DNA of 40,380 nucleotides from Sphingobacteriia bacterium (GTDB lineage Bacteria > Bacteroidota > Bacteroidia > J057 > RFSG01). Positions 24,569 to 33,981 of the stretch are shown here, piece by piece (the first letter of the stretch is position 1; each line of letters starts with the position of its first letter). The notes under the pieces were generated by a model, which was not told the DNA's origin, did not search any database, and saw only the letters and a list, made by a program, of their open reading frames with translations. The stretch spans positions 1 through 40,380 of the forward strand of contig RFSG01000013.1 in the NCBI GenBank assembly GCA_009924095.1, in the 5' to 3' direction. Both the position numbers and the translations under genes were made by a program.

Positions 24569-25333
24569 ATGAAAAGTGGGTATGTATGGATGTGTTTATT
24601 TTTTTCAATAGGATTGTTTTCCTGTTCGTATAAACATAAACCCATACTACTTAAAACTGCTGAAAAAATAAGCACACATGGAAAACCAATTGTCTACTAC
24701 AATAAAAATGTGGCAGATACAGTCCCATATATACAAAGAATTAAACCTTTAGATCGTGTATCTATTCGGCAAATTAATAGCGGAATAGTAGGAGGTGTTT
24801 TTGATAATTTCTCACAAGCTGGAATGGTAGTTGACCCAACCGGAAATATTCGCCTTCCTATGTTAGGAGATGTATACCTCCAAGGTTTAACCGTTAAAGA
24901 AGCAAGTAAATTATTGGAGAAAGCTTACTCGGCTTATTATAATGATCCTATTTTTTCAATAGAAATATTAAATAAATTTGTTACCATTTTTGGAGGTGGA
25001 TCTTCAGCCTTGGGAAGTCAGGAAGTTCCTATTCTCCGCGATAATATGCACCTGATAGATGCCATGGCTCAAATGGGAGGTGTTCCCTCCCTAGGTAAAC
25101 TTAAAGAAGTAAGAATTATAAGGGGCGATTATGCTAACCCAGAAATAATAGTTGTGGACATGACCCAAATTGCAGCTATCAAAGCAGAAGATTTATACCT
25201 CCGCTCTGGAGATATCATTTATATCGAACCTAAAAATATTAAAATTATTAGCGACGCTATTTTACCCTATGTTGCCCTATTTACTGTTCTGAATTTAGGG
25301 ATTAATATATTCTTATTGACAAGAACTTTTTAG
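24569..25333 (+). CDS. Polysaccharide export lipoprotein (Wza/OPX type)
   Basis: This 254-residue outer-membrane polysaccharide export protein starts with a lipoprotein signal, MKSGYVWMCLFFSIGLFSC (lipidated C19). The Poly_export motif follows (RIKPLDRVSIRQI, VDPTGNIRLPMLGDVYLQGLTVKEA). Then comes a SLBB-like stretch (VTIFGGGSSALGSQEVPILRDNMHLIDAMAQMGG split over two blocks), and a C-terminal transmembrane helix (LPYVALFTVLNLGINIFLL). I chose ATG 24569 over TTG 24518 because only the ATG gives a proper lipoprotein signal. Its TAG overlaps the next gene's GTG by one base. It should form the outer-membrane channel for the glycan with the Wzc-type partner. Confidence 0.9.
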   Translation: MKSGYVWMCLFFSIGLFSCSYKHKPILLKTAEKISTHGKPIVYYNKNVADTVPYIQRIKPLDRVSIRQINSGIVGGVFDNFSQAGMVVDPTGNIRLPMLGDVYLQGLTVKEASKLLEKAYSAYYNDPIFSIEILNKFVTIFGGGSSALGSQEVPILRDNMHLIDAMAQMGGVPSLGKLKEVRIIRGDYANPEIIVVDMTQIAAIKAEDLYLRSGDIIYIEPKNIKIISDAILPYVALFTVLNLGINIFLLTRTF

Positions 25334-27834
25334 TGGAAAATCTATCTCCTGAACCTTCAGCTAAACCCTCGGATTTCCAAAAAGAAATTCAAAAAGAGGA
25401 TGGAATTCCATTATTAAAAATTGTATTTAAATACCTGATACTTTGTATTCGAAAATGGTATTTCTTCGCCTTCTTCGTCGCTATTTTTAGTACCTATTCT
25501 TTTTTTAAAATTAGATACCTAGAACCCCTCTATCGTACCTCCGCTACCCTTAAGTTTTTTGTTGATAATAATAACGAAGTAAGCATTCCTGGAATTAGCG
25601 AAGCAAGAAGAAAAGTAAATACCATTAATATCCAAACGGAATTAGCAACCCTTCAAAGTAGAAGTATTATTGATTCTACCCTCAGACGATTGCCCCTTCA
25701 ATTTAGTTATTATGTAGAAGGAAGAATTAAAAAATCAGAATTATACCTAGAATCTCCCTTTAAGGTTGAAATAATTGATAGTACTTATATTCCTTATGAT
25801 AAAATATTTCAGCTTAAAAGTATTGGAAATAATAAATTTCAATTACGCAGAGAATCAGATAACAATACCCCGGTAATTACTGCACAATTTGGTGTTCCTA
25901 TTGAATATGAAGGATTCAAAATAAAAATATTCCAACTGGGCGAAATGTACCAGGGGGATTATTTATTTAAAGCTAATAGCATTGAGCAACTGATTAATCG
26001 GGTACAATCCGGACTCAGTATGTCCGAAGCTGGCAAAAATTTAAATTTAGTTAACGTATTTTATCAAGATAAAATCCCACGCTTCGCAGCTGATTTTGTA
26101 AATATGCTGTGTAAAGTATATATCGAAAAGGATATTCAAAAACGTCAACAATCTACTATTCAATCTCTCGCATTTATTGAAACCCTTACCCAAGAAATAA
26201 ATAAAAAAGTAATTGAATCAGAAGATGCATTAGAACAATTAGAAAAAAATCTCGGAGTTCCTAGTCTTGAAATTAGAGAACGTTTGGGAATTACAAAACT
26301 TACTTCTGCAGATGAAGCTTTAGGATTATTAGAACTAGAATTAATTTCTACAGATACCTTAATTCGACAATTAAAAGAACCCGGAAGAAAAGTATTTAAT
26401 CTTACTTTATTAGAATCAGAAGGAAGTAACCCATTCTTAAACTCAAGAGTGGAAATGTTAAATAGATTATCCCTCGAACAATTATCTCTTCGACAAAAAT
26501 ATGGAAGCGCAAATCCAATTTTTAGAGATATCGAAAAACAAACCGCTGAATTAAAAAATGAAATTCTGCAAAGTATTCAATATCAAAAAACAATGCTGGT
26601 TGCAAAATTGCAACACTTAAAACAACAGCAAAAAGGATATCAGGCAGGGTTGGAAAATATTCCAACTAATCAAAGAATGCTGATTAATATCAAGCGGGAA
26701 TACGAATTAAACTTAAAAGTTCTAAGTCTTTTAAAAGAAAAACGATTAGAAAATGCAATTGCCAATGCAGCGCAAATTTCTCCTACAAGTATCGTGGATG
26801 AAGCGTTTTTACCGAATTCTTCTATATCTGAATCCCCGCGAGAAATATATTCTAAAAATATCTCCTTGGCACTTGTAATCGCCTTGGTATTAATTATATT
26901 ATTAGACTTATCTAATTCAACCGTAATTGAGCCGGAAGACATTGAAAAACAAACTTCCCTTCCTTTAATCGGAATGATCCGTGAATCTGCTAACAAATCC
27001 AAACAGGAATTTGCAATTATGCAGGCCATCGAAAATCCAAAATCTGCCCTATCAGAATCTGTCAGATCTATTCGAACAAATCTGCAGTTTGTGGTTTCTG
27101 AACATAAATCTAAAATTATCAGTATTACTTCCACTATTTCTGGAGAAGGAAAATCATTTACGAGTATTAATCTGGCGGGGGTAATTGCACTCCTAAATAA
27201 AAAAGTAATTATTCTTGAAATGGACTTACGGAAACCTAAATTAGGGATGAGTTTTCGTTTGAATAATCAAAAAGGAATGAGTACATACCTCTCCCATTTA
27301 AATGAATTAGACGAAGTTTTACAATCTACGGAATATAAAAATCTAGATATTATCCTTTCCGGCCCTATTCCGCCCAACCCGTCTGAATTAATTAATTCTG
27401 ATCGTATGCGTCAATTACTGGAAGAACTGAAAGATAAATACGAATATATTATTATTGATACCCCTCCCATTGGATTGGTTTCTGATGCAGTATATCTTAT
27501 AAAAATTAGCCATGCTGCTTTGTATGTGGTAAGATCTCATTATTCCCGTAAGAACTTTTTAAGAACCGCCGACCGTTTTGTTCGGGAACATAGCATGATC
27601 AATTTGTTTGTTGTCCTAAACTCTTACCGCCAGCCTCGAGGAGGATATGGATACGGTTACGGTTACGGTTATGGGAAATATTATGGCCTAGGCTATTATG
27701 GCGGATATACTGGTGGCTATTATGGTGGTTATTACGGTGGGTATTATGGACAAGGATATTATAGCGAACCTGAACGTAAAAAACCATTCTTAATTCGTGT
27801 GTTAGATTGGTTAGCTACCCGCAGAAAGAAATAA
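25333..27834 (+). CDS. Polysaccharide co-polymerase / tyrosine autokinase (Wzc type)
   Basis: This 833-residue inner-membrane protein has a Wzz domain with a first helix near residues 38-58 (WYFFAFFVAIFSTYSFF), a long periplasmic coiled-coil region, and a second helix near 513-531 (ISLALVIALVLIILLDL). A cytoplasmic BY-kinase follows: Walker A SGEGKS (603-608), A' IILEMDLRKP, Walker B YIIIDTPPIG. The C-terminal tail is unusually Gly/Tyr-rich, with 18 tyrosines in about 40 residues. BY-kinases autophosphorylate such tyrosines to cycle oligomerisation and set chain length. The start is GTG, overlapping the wza-type stop by one base. The A' motif has Glu-Met-Asp where Asp-Ala-Asp is usual. Confidence 0.93.
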   Translation: MENLSPEPSAKPSDFQKEIQKEDGIPLLKIVFKYLILCIRKWYFFAFFVAIFSTYSFFKIRYLEPLYRTSATLKFFVDNNNEVSIPGISEARRKVNTINIQTELATLQSRSIIDSTLRRLPLQFSYYVEGRIKKSELYLESPFKVEIIDSTYIPYDKIFQLKSIGNNKFQLRRESDNNTPVITAQFGVPIEYEGFKIKIFQLGEMYQGDYLFKANSIEQLINRVQSGLSMSEAGKNLNLVNVFYQDKIPRFAADFVNMLCKVYIEKDIQKRQQSTIQSLAFIETLTQEINKKVIESEDALEQLEKNLGVPSLEIRERLGITKLTSADEALGLLELELISTDTLIRQLKEPGRKVFNLTLLESEGSNPFLNSRVEMLNRLSLEQLSLRQKYGSANPIFRDIEKQTAELKNEILQSIQYQKTMLVAKLQHLKQQQKGYQAGLENIPTNQRMLINIKREYELNLKVLSLLKEKRLENAIANAAQISPTSIVDEAFLPNSSISESPREIYSKNISLALVIALVLIILLDLSNSTVIEPEDIEKQTSLPLIGMIRESANKSKQEFAIMQAIENPKSALSESVRSIRTNLQFVVSEHKSKIISITSTISGEGKSFTSINLAGVIALLNKKVIILEMDLRKPKLGMSFRLNNQKGMSTYLSHLNELDEVLQSTEYKNLDIILSGPIPPNPSELINSDRMRQLLEELKDKYEYIIIDTPPIGLVSDAVYLIKISHAALYVVRSHYSRKNFLRTADRFVREHSMINLFVVLNSYRQPRGGYGYGYGYGYGKYYGLGYYGGYTGGYYGGYYGGYYGQGYYSEPERKKPFLIRVLDWLATRRKK
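27643..27765 (+). repeat. Gly-Tyr coding repeats in the kinase tail
   Basis: Five near-identical hexamers (GGATAT, GGATAC, GGTTAC, GGTTAC, GGTTAT) fill 27643-27672. Three 12-bp units coding Gly-Gly-Tyr-Tyr fill 27712-27747. Units vary mostly at third codon positions, so selection on protein is likely. Copy number could change by slippage and alter the number of phospho-acceptor tyrosines. Confidence 0.8.
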
Positions 27835-27885
27835 TTCCGCCCATTTGAATTATTTCCCTGAATTCCTTAATTGTTAATTTAATTT

Positions 27886-27914
27886 CTATGGTTTTGATTA
27901 ATTTTAAACCATGG
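27886..27914 (+). terminator. Hairpin after kinase gene
   Basis: CTATGGTTT (27886-27894) pairs with AAACCATGG (27906-27914), nine pairs including one T-G, around an 11-nt loop. A T-rich stretch follows at about 27937-27948. It lies in the 174-bp gap between the kinase and the first glycosyltransferase. It may end or attenuate the export-gene transcript before the assembly genes. Confidence 0.45.
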
Positions 27915-28008
27915 TGTCAAACCTAAAAATAGGATATTTATTTTTTGGGATTTATTCTGAAAAAACGAACCCAATACTTCCTTCAACTTTTGTTAGCTTC
28001 TCCTAAGA

Positions 28009-29238
28009 ATGGAATCCAACGCTAACAAAATTGTAGTACGTTTCGTGTTAAGCCATCCGGTTCAATATTTTAGCCCCCTATTTAAACAATTAGCACAAGT
28101 TCCGAATTGGGATTTTCAAGTGTGGTATGCAAGTGATGATTCCTTGAAAGGTGCTCTGGATCCTGGTTTTGGAAAATCAATTACCTGGGATATTCCTCTA
28201 TTAGAGGGATATTCATATACCCTATTCCCAAATAAAGCATTTTCGCCCGGAATTAGACATGGTTTCTTTGGCCTCTGGAACCCCGATATGATTCGTTCCC
28301 TACAAAATAATTCCTCACGTAAAATTCTAATTATCCACGGCTGGAATTACTTAACTCACCTATCCCTTATTCTGAAAGCAAAAAATCAGGGTTGGAAAAT
28401 TTTCCTGAGAGGTGATAATCCTTTGATGCATGAAAATTCATTGCCCGCCTGGAAACAAAAAATAAAAAAAATCTTATTACCCTTATTAATTCGGAAAGCG
28501 GATAAAATATTATTTACAGGGAAAGAAAATAAATTATTCTTTCAACAATATGGGGCTCAATTAAATCAATTACATTTTGCACCACATGCAATTGAAAATA
28601 TTCGATTTGCTGATGCACGATCCTTATCTGAGGAGGATTTATTCATTCAAAAAGAAAATTTATCCATCCCCACTAATATTCCAATCATTTTGTTTTGCGG
28701 AAAATTTATCCCCAAAAAAAGACCTTTGGATTTATTAAATGCTCTTCTTCCCATTAAACATCTTCCTTGGTTTTTAATTATGATCGGAGAAGGAGAATTA
28801 AAAACGGAAATAAATGATTTTATTAATTCTCATTTCCCAGATAAAGCAATTCTCCCTGGATTTATTAATCAGCAATCCCTGCCGCAATGGTATAATATTT
28901 CTGATGTACTCATATTACCCTCGGGTGCAGGCGAAACCTGGGGACTTATCGTAAATGAAGCCCTTGCTGTCGGATTACCCGTTATTGTTTCTGATCTTGT
29001 GGGTTGTGGACCTGATTTAATTGAATTAAATAAAAATGGATTTATTTATCCTTGTGGAAATATTCAGGAATTAAAAAAACATATTGAATTCGTAATTACA
29101 AACCCTGCTTGGAGAAAAAAAGCAACCTCCGTTTCTCTTAATATCTCTCAAAAATATAGCATGGATGCGCTTAGTAATTCTATCATCCAAGCCGTAAATA
29201 CTATTTTCACCCCTAACGTATCAATTATTCATGGCTGA
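28009..29238 (+). CDS. Glycosyltransferase family 4
   Basis: This 409-residue GT-B enzyme opens with RFVLSHPVQYFSPLFKQLA and carries the donor-binding C-terminal half with GKFIPKKRPLDLL. The signature GETWGLIVNEALAVGLPVI is followed by SDLVGCGPDLI. Family 4 enzymes are retaining and use nucleotide sugars; donor and acceptor cannot be read. There is no signal peptide, so it acts on the cytosolic face during glycan assembly. It starts a new block after a 174-bp gap and overlaps the ABC permease start by 8 bp, tying it to the exporter. Confidence 0.88.
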   Translation: MESNANKIVVRFVLSHPVQYFSPLFKQLAQVPNWDFQVWYASDDSLKGALDPGFGKSITWDIPLLEGYSYTLFPNKAFSPGIRHGFFGLWNPDMIRSLQNNSSRKILIIHGWNYLTHLSLILKAKNQGWKIFLRGDNPLMHENSLPAWKQKIKKILLPLLIRKADKILFTGKENKLFFQQYGAQLNQLHFAPHAIENIRFADARSLSEEDLFIQKENLSIPTNIPIILFCGKFIPKKRPLDLLNALLPIKHLPWFLIMIGEGELKTEINDFINSHFPDKAILPGFINQQSLPQWYNISDVLILPSGAGETWGLIVNEALAVGLPVIVSDLVGCGPDLIELNKNGFIYPCGNIQELKKHIEFVITNPAWRKKATSVSLNISQKYSMDALSNSIIQAVNTIFTPNVSIIHG

Positions 29239-30094
29239 AAATGCTGACTCCACTCAGGGATGGAACCTCAAAATTCAACCCACCTCCTCATTCTTTGAAC
29301 TTCGACTCAAAGAATTATGGGCATATAGAGATTTATTATTCCTGTTCGTTAGAAGAGATTTTATTTCTACTTACAAACAAACCCTTTTAGGTCCATTGTG
29401 GTTCTTTATTCAACCTCTACTAAGTAGTATTACGTTTACTTTTGTATTTGGTAAAATTGCCGGTATCCCTACCGATGGAATTCCGCAAATATTATTTTAT
29501 TTAACCGGATTAACCTGTTGGAATTATTTTTCTGAATGTCTCACCCGAACTTCCAGCACCTTTACCACAAACTCCAGCATATTTGGAAAAGTATATTTCC
29601 CTAGAATGGTGGTGCCTGTTTCTAATGTCATTTCGAATTTATTTCGATTTATAATTCAATTTTCATTAATGCTAGTTTTTCTAGGGTATTATATGTTTAC
29701 TGGCGCTAATGTACATCCAGGCCCTTTGATTTTATTAACGCCTGTATTTTTAATATTAATGGCGGGTTTAGGATTGGGCACCGGAATATTAGTATCCTCC
29801 TTTACTACTAAATATAGGGACTTTACTTTTTTATTATCATTTGGTGTACAATTATTAATGTACACTACTCCCGTTATTTATCCTTTATCCGCAATGAAAA
29901 ATAGTTCCTATAAATGGTTAATTGATTTAAATCCCATGACACCCGTAATTGAAGGATTTCGGTTAGCTTATTTGGGAGCAGGAGAATTTACAATTAACGA
30001 TTTATTATATAGCACGATATCCATGTTCGTGTTATTAATAGTGGGCCTGTTAATTTTTAATAAAGTAGAAAAAACTTTTATGGATACCGTTTGA
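29231..30094 (+). CDS. ABC-2 polysaccharide export permease (Wzm type)
   Basis: This 287-residue integral membrane protein begins with an amphipathic N-terminus (FFELRLKELWAYRDLLFLFVRRDF) followed by TLLGPLWFFIQPLLSSITFTFVFG and about six hydrophobic segments, as in Wzm/TagG permeases. It should form the inner-membrane channel that moves a finished, lipid-linked glycan outward. The stop is followed after 3 bp by its ATPase partner, so they are co-expressed. Confidence 0.92.
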   Translation: MAENADSTQGWNLKIQPTSSFFELRLKELWAYRDLLFLFVRRDFISTYKQTLLGPLWFFIQPLLSSITFTFVFGKIAGIPTDGIPQILFYLTGLTCWNYFSECLTRTSSTFTTNSSIFGKVYFPRMVVPVSNVISNLFRFIIQFSLMLVFLGYYMFTGANVHPGPLILLTPVFLILMAGLGLGTGILVSSFTTKYRDFTFLLSFGVQLLMYTTPVIYPLSAMKNSSYKWLIDLNPMTPVIEGFRLAYLGAGEFTINDLLYSTISMFVLLIVGLLIFNKVEKTFMDTV

Positions 30095-30097
30095 TTT

Positions 30098-31366
30098 ATG
30101 AGCAAAGCTATTGAAGTCCATAATATTAGTAAACTCTACCGTTTGGGTGCAATCGGTACAGGGTCCTTAGTCCATGATTTAAATCGCTGGTGGAAAACCA
30201 TGCGTGGACAAGAAGACCCCTATCAATTAGTAGGTCAAGTAAATGACAGAAGTCAAAAAGCCACCTCCCCTTATGTCTGGGCTTTAAAAGATATTTCTTT
30301 CTCCGTAAATGAAGGAGAAGTAATTGGAATCATCGGAAAAAATGGAGCTGGAAAATCTACTTTATTAAAAATTCTATCTCGCATTACTTCTCCTTCCCAA
30401 GGAGAAATAAGAATTAAAGGAAGAATCGCAAGTCTATTAGAAGTAGGTACTGGATTTCATCCCGAATTATCAGGAAGAGAAAATATATTCTTAAATGGTG
30501 CTATTCTGGGAATGCGTAAAAAAGAAATAAAAGCGAAACTAGATGAAATAATAGATTTCTCCGGCGTAGAAAGATATATTGACACCCCAGTAAAAAGATA
30601 TTCCAGTGGAATGTACGTGCGCTTAGCCTTTGGCGTAGCAGCCCACCTCGATCCTGAAATTCTCGTCATTGATGAAGTATTAGCGGTTGGTGATGCTGAA
30701 TTTCAAAAAAAATGCATCGGTAAAATGCAAGATGTATCCCGAAGTGAAGGAAGAACGGTTTTATTTGTAAGCCATAATATGGCAGCCGTTAAATCCCTCT
30801 GCACACAATCTATTGTGCTTAAAAATGGAATGGTAGATTTCGAAAAAGGGGATACCGAACTCGCTATTCAACATTATATTCGCGCAGAAATTTCAGCCTC
30901 TAAAATATTACTCAGAAATCGTAAAGACCGCTCCGGAAGAGGAAGAATACAATTTACTGCCGTTGAATATTTAAATGGGGCAGGAGAAATTGTTCCAAGT
31001 TTAATCTCAGGTGAAAAGGCAGAAATTAGAGCCTATTATCAAAATCCAGAACAATTCGAAAGTATTAATAATAAAATCGAAGTTTCAATCACTCATCCAG
31101 AAGGAATTATTTTAATTCAATTTAATAATTTCCTGAAAAACTTCTCCCTTAAATTAAATCATAAAGAAGGTTATGTTTCTGTACATATTGACCGATTACC
31201 AATTTCTGGTGGACAATATTTTATTAACCTATTAGTATTTAGTAATGATTTATTAGAAGATTGGGTAATTCATGCAGGCTCATTATTAGTGGAAGAAGGA
31301 GATTATTATGGATACGGAGTTTCTTCCACGGGAATTAAAGCAGAACACACCTGGGAGGAAAATTAA
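30098..31366 (+). CDS. Polysaccharide export ATPase with glycan-binding domain (Wzt type)
   Basis: This 422-residue protein has an N-terminal ABC ATPase with Walker A GKNGAGKST (80-88), signature YSSGMYVRLAFGVAA, Walker B ILVIDEVLAVGD and the H-loop FVSHNMAAV. From about residue 270 a separate beta-rich domain follows (RIQFTAVEYLNGAGEIV, then GGQYFINLLVF), matching the Wzt C-terminal domain. In E. coli O8/O9a this domain recognises the modified non-reducing end of the chain before export. Its presence suggests that the glycan made here ends in a recognisable cap. The stop overlaps the next ATG by one base (TAATG). Confidence 0.93.
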   Translation: MSKAIEVHNISKLYRLGAIGTGSLVHDLNRWWKTMRGQEDPYQLVGQVNDRSQKATSPYVWALKDISFSVNEGEVIGIIGKNGAGKSTLLKILSRITSPSQGEIRIKGRIASLLEVGTGFHPELSGRENIFLNGAILGMRKKEIKAKLDEIIDFSGVERYIDTPVKRYSSGMYVRLAFGVAAHLDPEILVIDEVLAVGDAEFQKKCIGKMQDVSRSEGRTVLFVSHNMAAVKSLCTQSIVLKNGMVDFEKGDTELAIQHYIRAEISASKILLRNRKDRSGRGRIQFTAVEYLNGAGEIVPSLISGEKAEIRAYYQNPEQFESINNKIEVSITHPEGIILIQFNNFLKNFSLKLNHKEGYVSVHIDRLPISGGQYFINLLVFSNDLLEDWVIHAGSLLVEEGDYYGYGVSSTGIKAEHTWEEN

Positions 31367-32433
31367 TGCTCGATTCCCCGATTACCCCTTCCCCAGTACC
31401 CGCATTTATTCCCGTCCCAAAAGGATGGCCTAAAGATGCCACTTTAAATACCGCCACTTATTCCAGCACAATTAACTGGCCAAAAATTAGCATCATTATT
31501 CCTAGCTATCAACAAGCCAATTATTTAGAAGATTGTATCCTATCTATCCTTCACCAAAATTATCCCTCCATTGAAATCCTGGTTGCCGATGGAGGGAGCA
31601 CTGATGCTTCTAAAGATATCCTTCAAGCCTATAGCCCTCAACTGACTTGGTGGGTATCTGAAAAAGACCAAGGTCAATCGGATGCAATTAATAAAGCGTA
31701 TCCTCAGGCAACTGGTGATATTGTAAATTGGTTATGCTCCGATGACATGTTACTCCCCAATGCATTACATGCAATCGCTTCAGCTTTTTTAATCCCCGAA
31801 GTTAAAGTGGTTTGTGCTTGGTCTCGACAATTTTATGAACAACAAGATTTAGGACTATCTAAATCTACCCTACATGTGAATTGGGGAGAATTATTATTTA
31901 CCTCCCATATTTGTCAACCCGCCCATTGGTGGAGAAAAAAAATATTCGACACCTTACAACCTGTTAATATTAAATTACATTATGCAATGGATTCTGAATT
32001 ATGGATATCCTTCCTCCTTCAATTTGGAAGGGATGCCGTTTGCGAAATCCCTCAAGTAGTTACCGCCTATCGATATCATGAAGGCTCTAAAACAGTAAAA
32101 GAAGATTTTCGTTTTGCAGGGGATAAAATTGCCCTTTGGTATTCAGTCTTGTATTTATTCAATGCCCCTAAGTTTGTATTAAATTGGCTTAAACCCCTAA
32201 GCAATAGTAATCTTTGGAATAAAATAAAAATTAATAACCTTATTTATCAAAATGAACGCACCTCCATTTTATTGTTTTATTCCACTAAATTAATCTCTCA
32301 AGCAAAAATCCAACATAAATATTTTCTTGCATTACGCCTGTTAATTTGGAATATATCCTTAGCACCTTTTAGATCACTGTATGCATGGAAAAAATTAGTA
32401 ACTACAGTTATAGCCCCCAAATTATTTTCTTAA
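31366..32433 (+). CDS. Glycosyltransferase family 2
   Basis: This 355-residue GT-A enzyme opens its domain with ISIIIPSYQQANYLEDCILSIL at about 44 (the window of the nucleotide-sugar fold). ILVADGGSTDAS follows, then GQSDAINKAYPQATGDIVNWLCSDDMLLP with the metal-binding acidic cluster SDD. It is inverting by family; the sugar is unknown. It overlaps the Wzt stop by one base and the next gene starts 11 bp later. Confidence 0.88.
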   Translation: MLDSPITPSPVPAFIPVPKGWPKDATLNTATYSSTINWPKISIIIPSYQQANYLEDCILSILHQNYPSIEILVADGGSTDASKDILQAYSPQLTWWVSEKDQGQSDAINKAYPQATGDIVNWLCSDDMLLPNALHAIASAFLIPEVKVVCAWSRQFYEQQDLGLSKSTLHVNWGELLFTSHICQPAHWWRKKIFDTLQPVNIKLHYAMDSELWISFLLQFGRDAVCEIPQVVTAYRYHEGSKTVKEDFRFAGDKIALWYSVLYLFNAPKFVLNWLKPLSNSNLWNKIKINNLIYQNERTSILLFYSTKLISQAKIQHKYFLALRLLIWNISLAPFRSLYAWKKLVTTVIAPKLFS

Positions 32434-32444
32434 GGTAATTGAAC

Positions 32445-33224
32445 ATGAATATCCTTTTGCAAAAAATTAAATTTTATTGGGGAAAACTAAAATATATTCT
32501 CCGTGAAACCCGATTATATTGGGCTGGCGTTATTTATTGGTCAATCTATAGAATCTTCGAAAAACCCTTAACAGACTCAGATACCCGAAATATCCCAATT
32601 ATTATTAATTGCTTCAATCGTTTAAATTGTATTGAAATATTAATTAATCGTTTATCGCAAGATGGTTATACTAATATTCATTTATTAGATAATAATTCAA
32701 CCTACCCTCCCCTACTAGAATATTATAAACATACCCCATTTCCAGTATATAGATTAGATCGTAATATCGGTTTTCTGGCGCTTTGGAATTGTGATATATG
32801 GAATACCTTTAAAAATAAGTATTACGTTTACACTGACCCCGATGTAGTTCCTGCAGAGGGTTGCCCAAACGACTATTTACATAAATTCTACTTGCACCTA
32901 AGAAAAAATCCCCAATTAGATAAAGTAGGTTTTAGTTTACAAATTGATAACCTCCCCGATCATTACGATAAAAAAGAAGCAGTATTAAAAATTGAATCTC
33001 CATTTTGGAAAAAACCTATTAATCCTGAATTGTATAAAGCCTCAATTGATACTACCTTTGCATTGTATCGCCCAGGCATTAAAGGCGGATTTTGGTTAAG
33101 AGCCGGTCGTACCGCTCCCCCTTATACTGCACTCCACTTACCTTGGTATCAAAATAGCCAACAACCGGATGAGGAAACCTTATATTACCGGAGCTTATAT
33201 GTTTATTCCCAAAATTGGTCATGA
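32445..33224 (+). CDS. Glycosyltransferase, GT2-like
   Basis: This 259-residue protein (ATG 32445 preferred to TTG 32439, two codons earlier) has a GT-A-like core. IPIIINCFNRLNCIEILINRL comes first, then IHLLDNNSTYPPLLEYY, NIGFLALWNCD and the acidic YTDPDVVP in the DxD position. An N-terminal basic, aromatic stretch may touch the membrane. The product of this compact subfamily is not known. Its TGA overlaps the acyltransferase ATG by 4 bp. Confidence 0.68.
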   Translation: MNILLQKIKFYWGKLKYILRETRLYWAGVIYWSIYRIFEKPLTDSDTRNIPIIINCFNRLNCIEILINRLSQDGYTNIHLLDNNSTYPPLLEYYKHTPFPVYRLDRNIGFLALWNCDIWNTFKNKYYVYTDPDVVPAEGCPNDYLHKFYLHLRKNPQLDKVGFSLQIDNLPDHYDKKEAVLKIESPFWKKPINPELYKASIDTTFALYRPGIKGGFWLRAGRTAPPYTALHLPWYQNSQQPDEETLYYRSLYVYSQNWS

Positions 33225-33958
33225 ACCTGCGTGAATATATTGTTTATGGTAATCATCCTATTGCGAAAGGAATTAATTACTTTCGTAACAAGAAATATAA
33301 TAATCGTATTTATAATTTAATACCTAATCTATCCTTAAATCCCCAAACCTGGAAATTACAAAACACCCGAATTTCTTTCCAAGGTACAAATCACCAAATA
33401 AACGCAGGTACTGTATTAATCATAAATGGCGATTTATCAATTTCAGGTAATCAGCACCAAATTATTTTGGGTAAAGATGTTATACTCGAAAATTGTCAAT
33501 GGATAATTCAAGGAAATAATAATAAACTATATATTGGCGATCATTGCCGACTAAGAAATACTCGAATCTGGATCGAAGATGAAAATACGTGTATTCAAAT
33601 TGGAGAGGCAACAACCTCTGAAGGTCTGGAATTAAGCGTTGCTGAAAATGGAGGAAAAATAACCATCGGAAAGGATTGTATGTTTGCCCATGGTATTGAT
33701 GTTCGAAATACCGATTCTCATTCCATTATAGATAATTCCTCAGGTAAAAGAATTAATCCGGCCGCTAATATTACCATTGAAGATCATGTATGGATTGGTT
33801 CTCATGTACAGATATTAAAAGGTGTTCGAATTGAAATGGGCGCTGTGGTTGCCGCCAGTTCCTTGGTTACTAAAAATGTCCCTCCCAACACTATTGTGGG
33901 AGGCATTCCCGCTGCCCCGATCCGAGATCAAATTCACTGGATCAGAGAAAGAATTTAA
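33221..33958 (+). CDS. Hexapeptide-repeat acyltransferase
   Basis: This 245-residue left-handed beta-helix protein has many imperfect hexapeptides from about 60 onward (for example VLIINGDLSISGN, KLYIGDHCRL, KITIGKDCMF). The C-terminal signature ITIEDHVWIGSHVQILKGV is followed by GAVVAASSLVTKNVPPNTIVGGIPA, the trimeric acetyltransferase pattern (WbbJ/maltose O-acetyltransferase group). HGIDVRNTDSHSI holds the likely catalytic histidine. It probably O- or N-acetylates a glycan sugar. I chose ATG 33221 over TTG 33215 because it gives an ATGA overlap with the preceding gene. Confidence 0.85.
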   Translation: MNLREYIVYGNHPIAKGINYFRNKKYNNRIYNLIPNLSLNPQTWKLQNTRISFQGTNHQINAGTVLIINGDLSISGNQHQIILGKDVILENCQWIIQGNNNKLYIGDHCRLRNTRIWIEDENTCIQIGEATTSEGLELSVAENGGKITIGKDCMFAHGIDVRNTDSHSIIDNSSGKRINPAANITIEDHVWIGSHVQILKGVRIEMGAVVAASSLVTKNVPPNTIVGGIPAAPIRDQIHWIRERI

Positions 33959-33981
33959 GCACATTTGATTTCTGTTCCAAC

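Noticed and set aside
26670..27134. 154-codon open frame antisense to the kinase gene
   Set aside because: It mirrors the strongly conserved kinase coding sequence and has no recognisable domain; it is a shadow frame.
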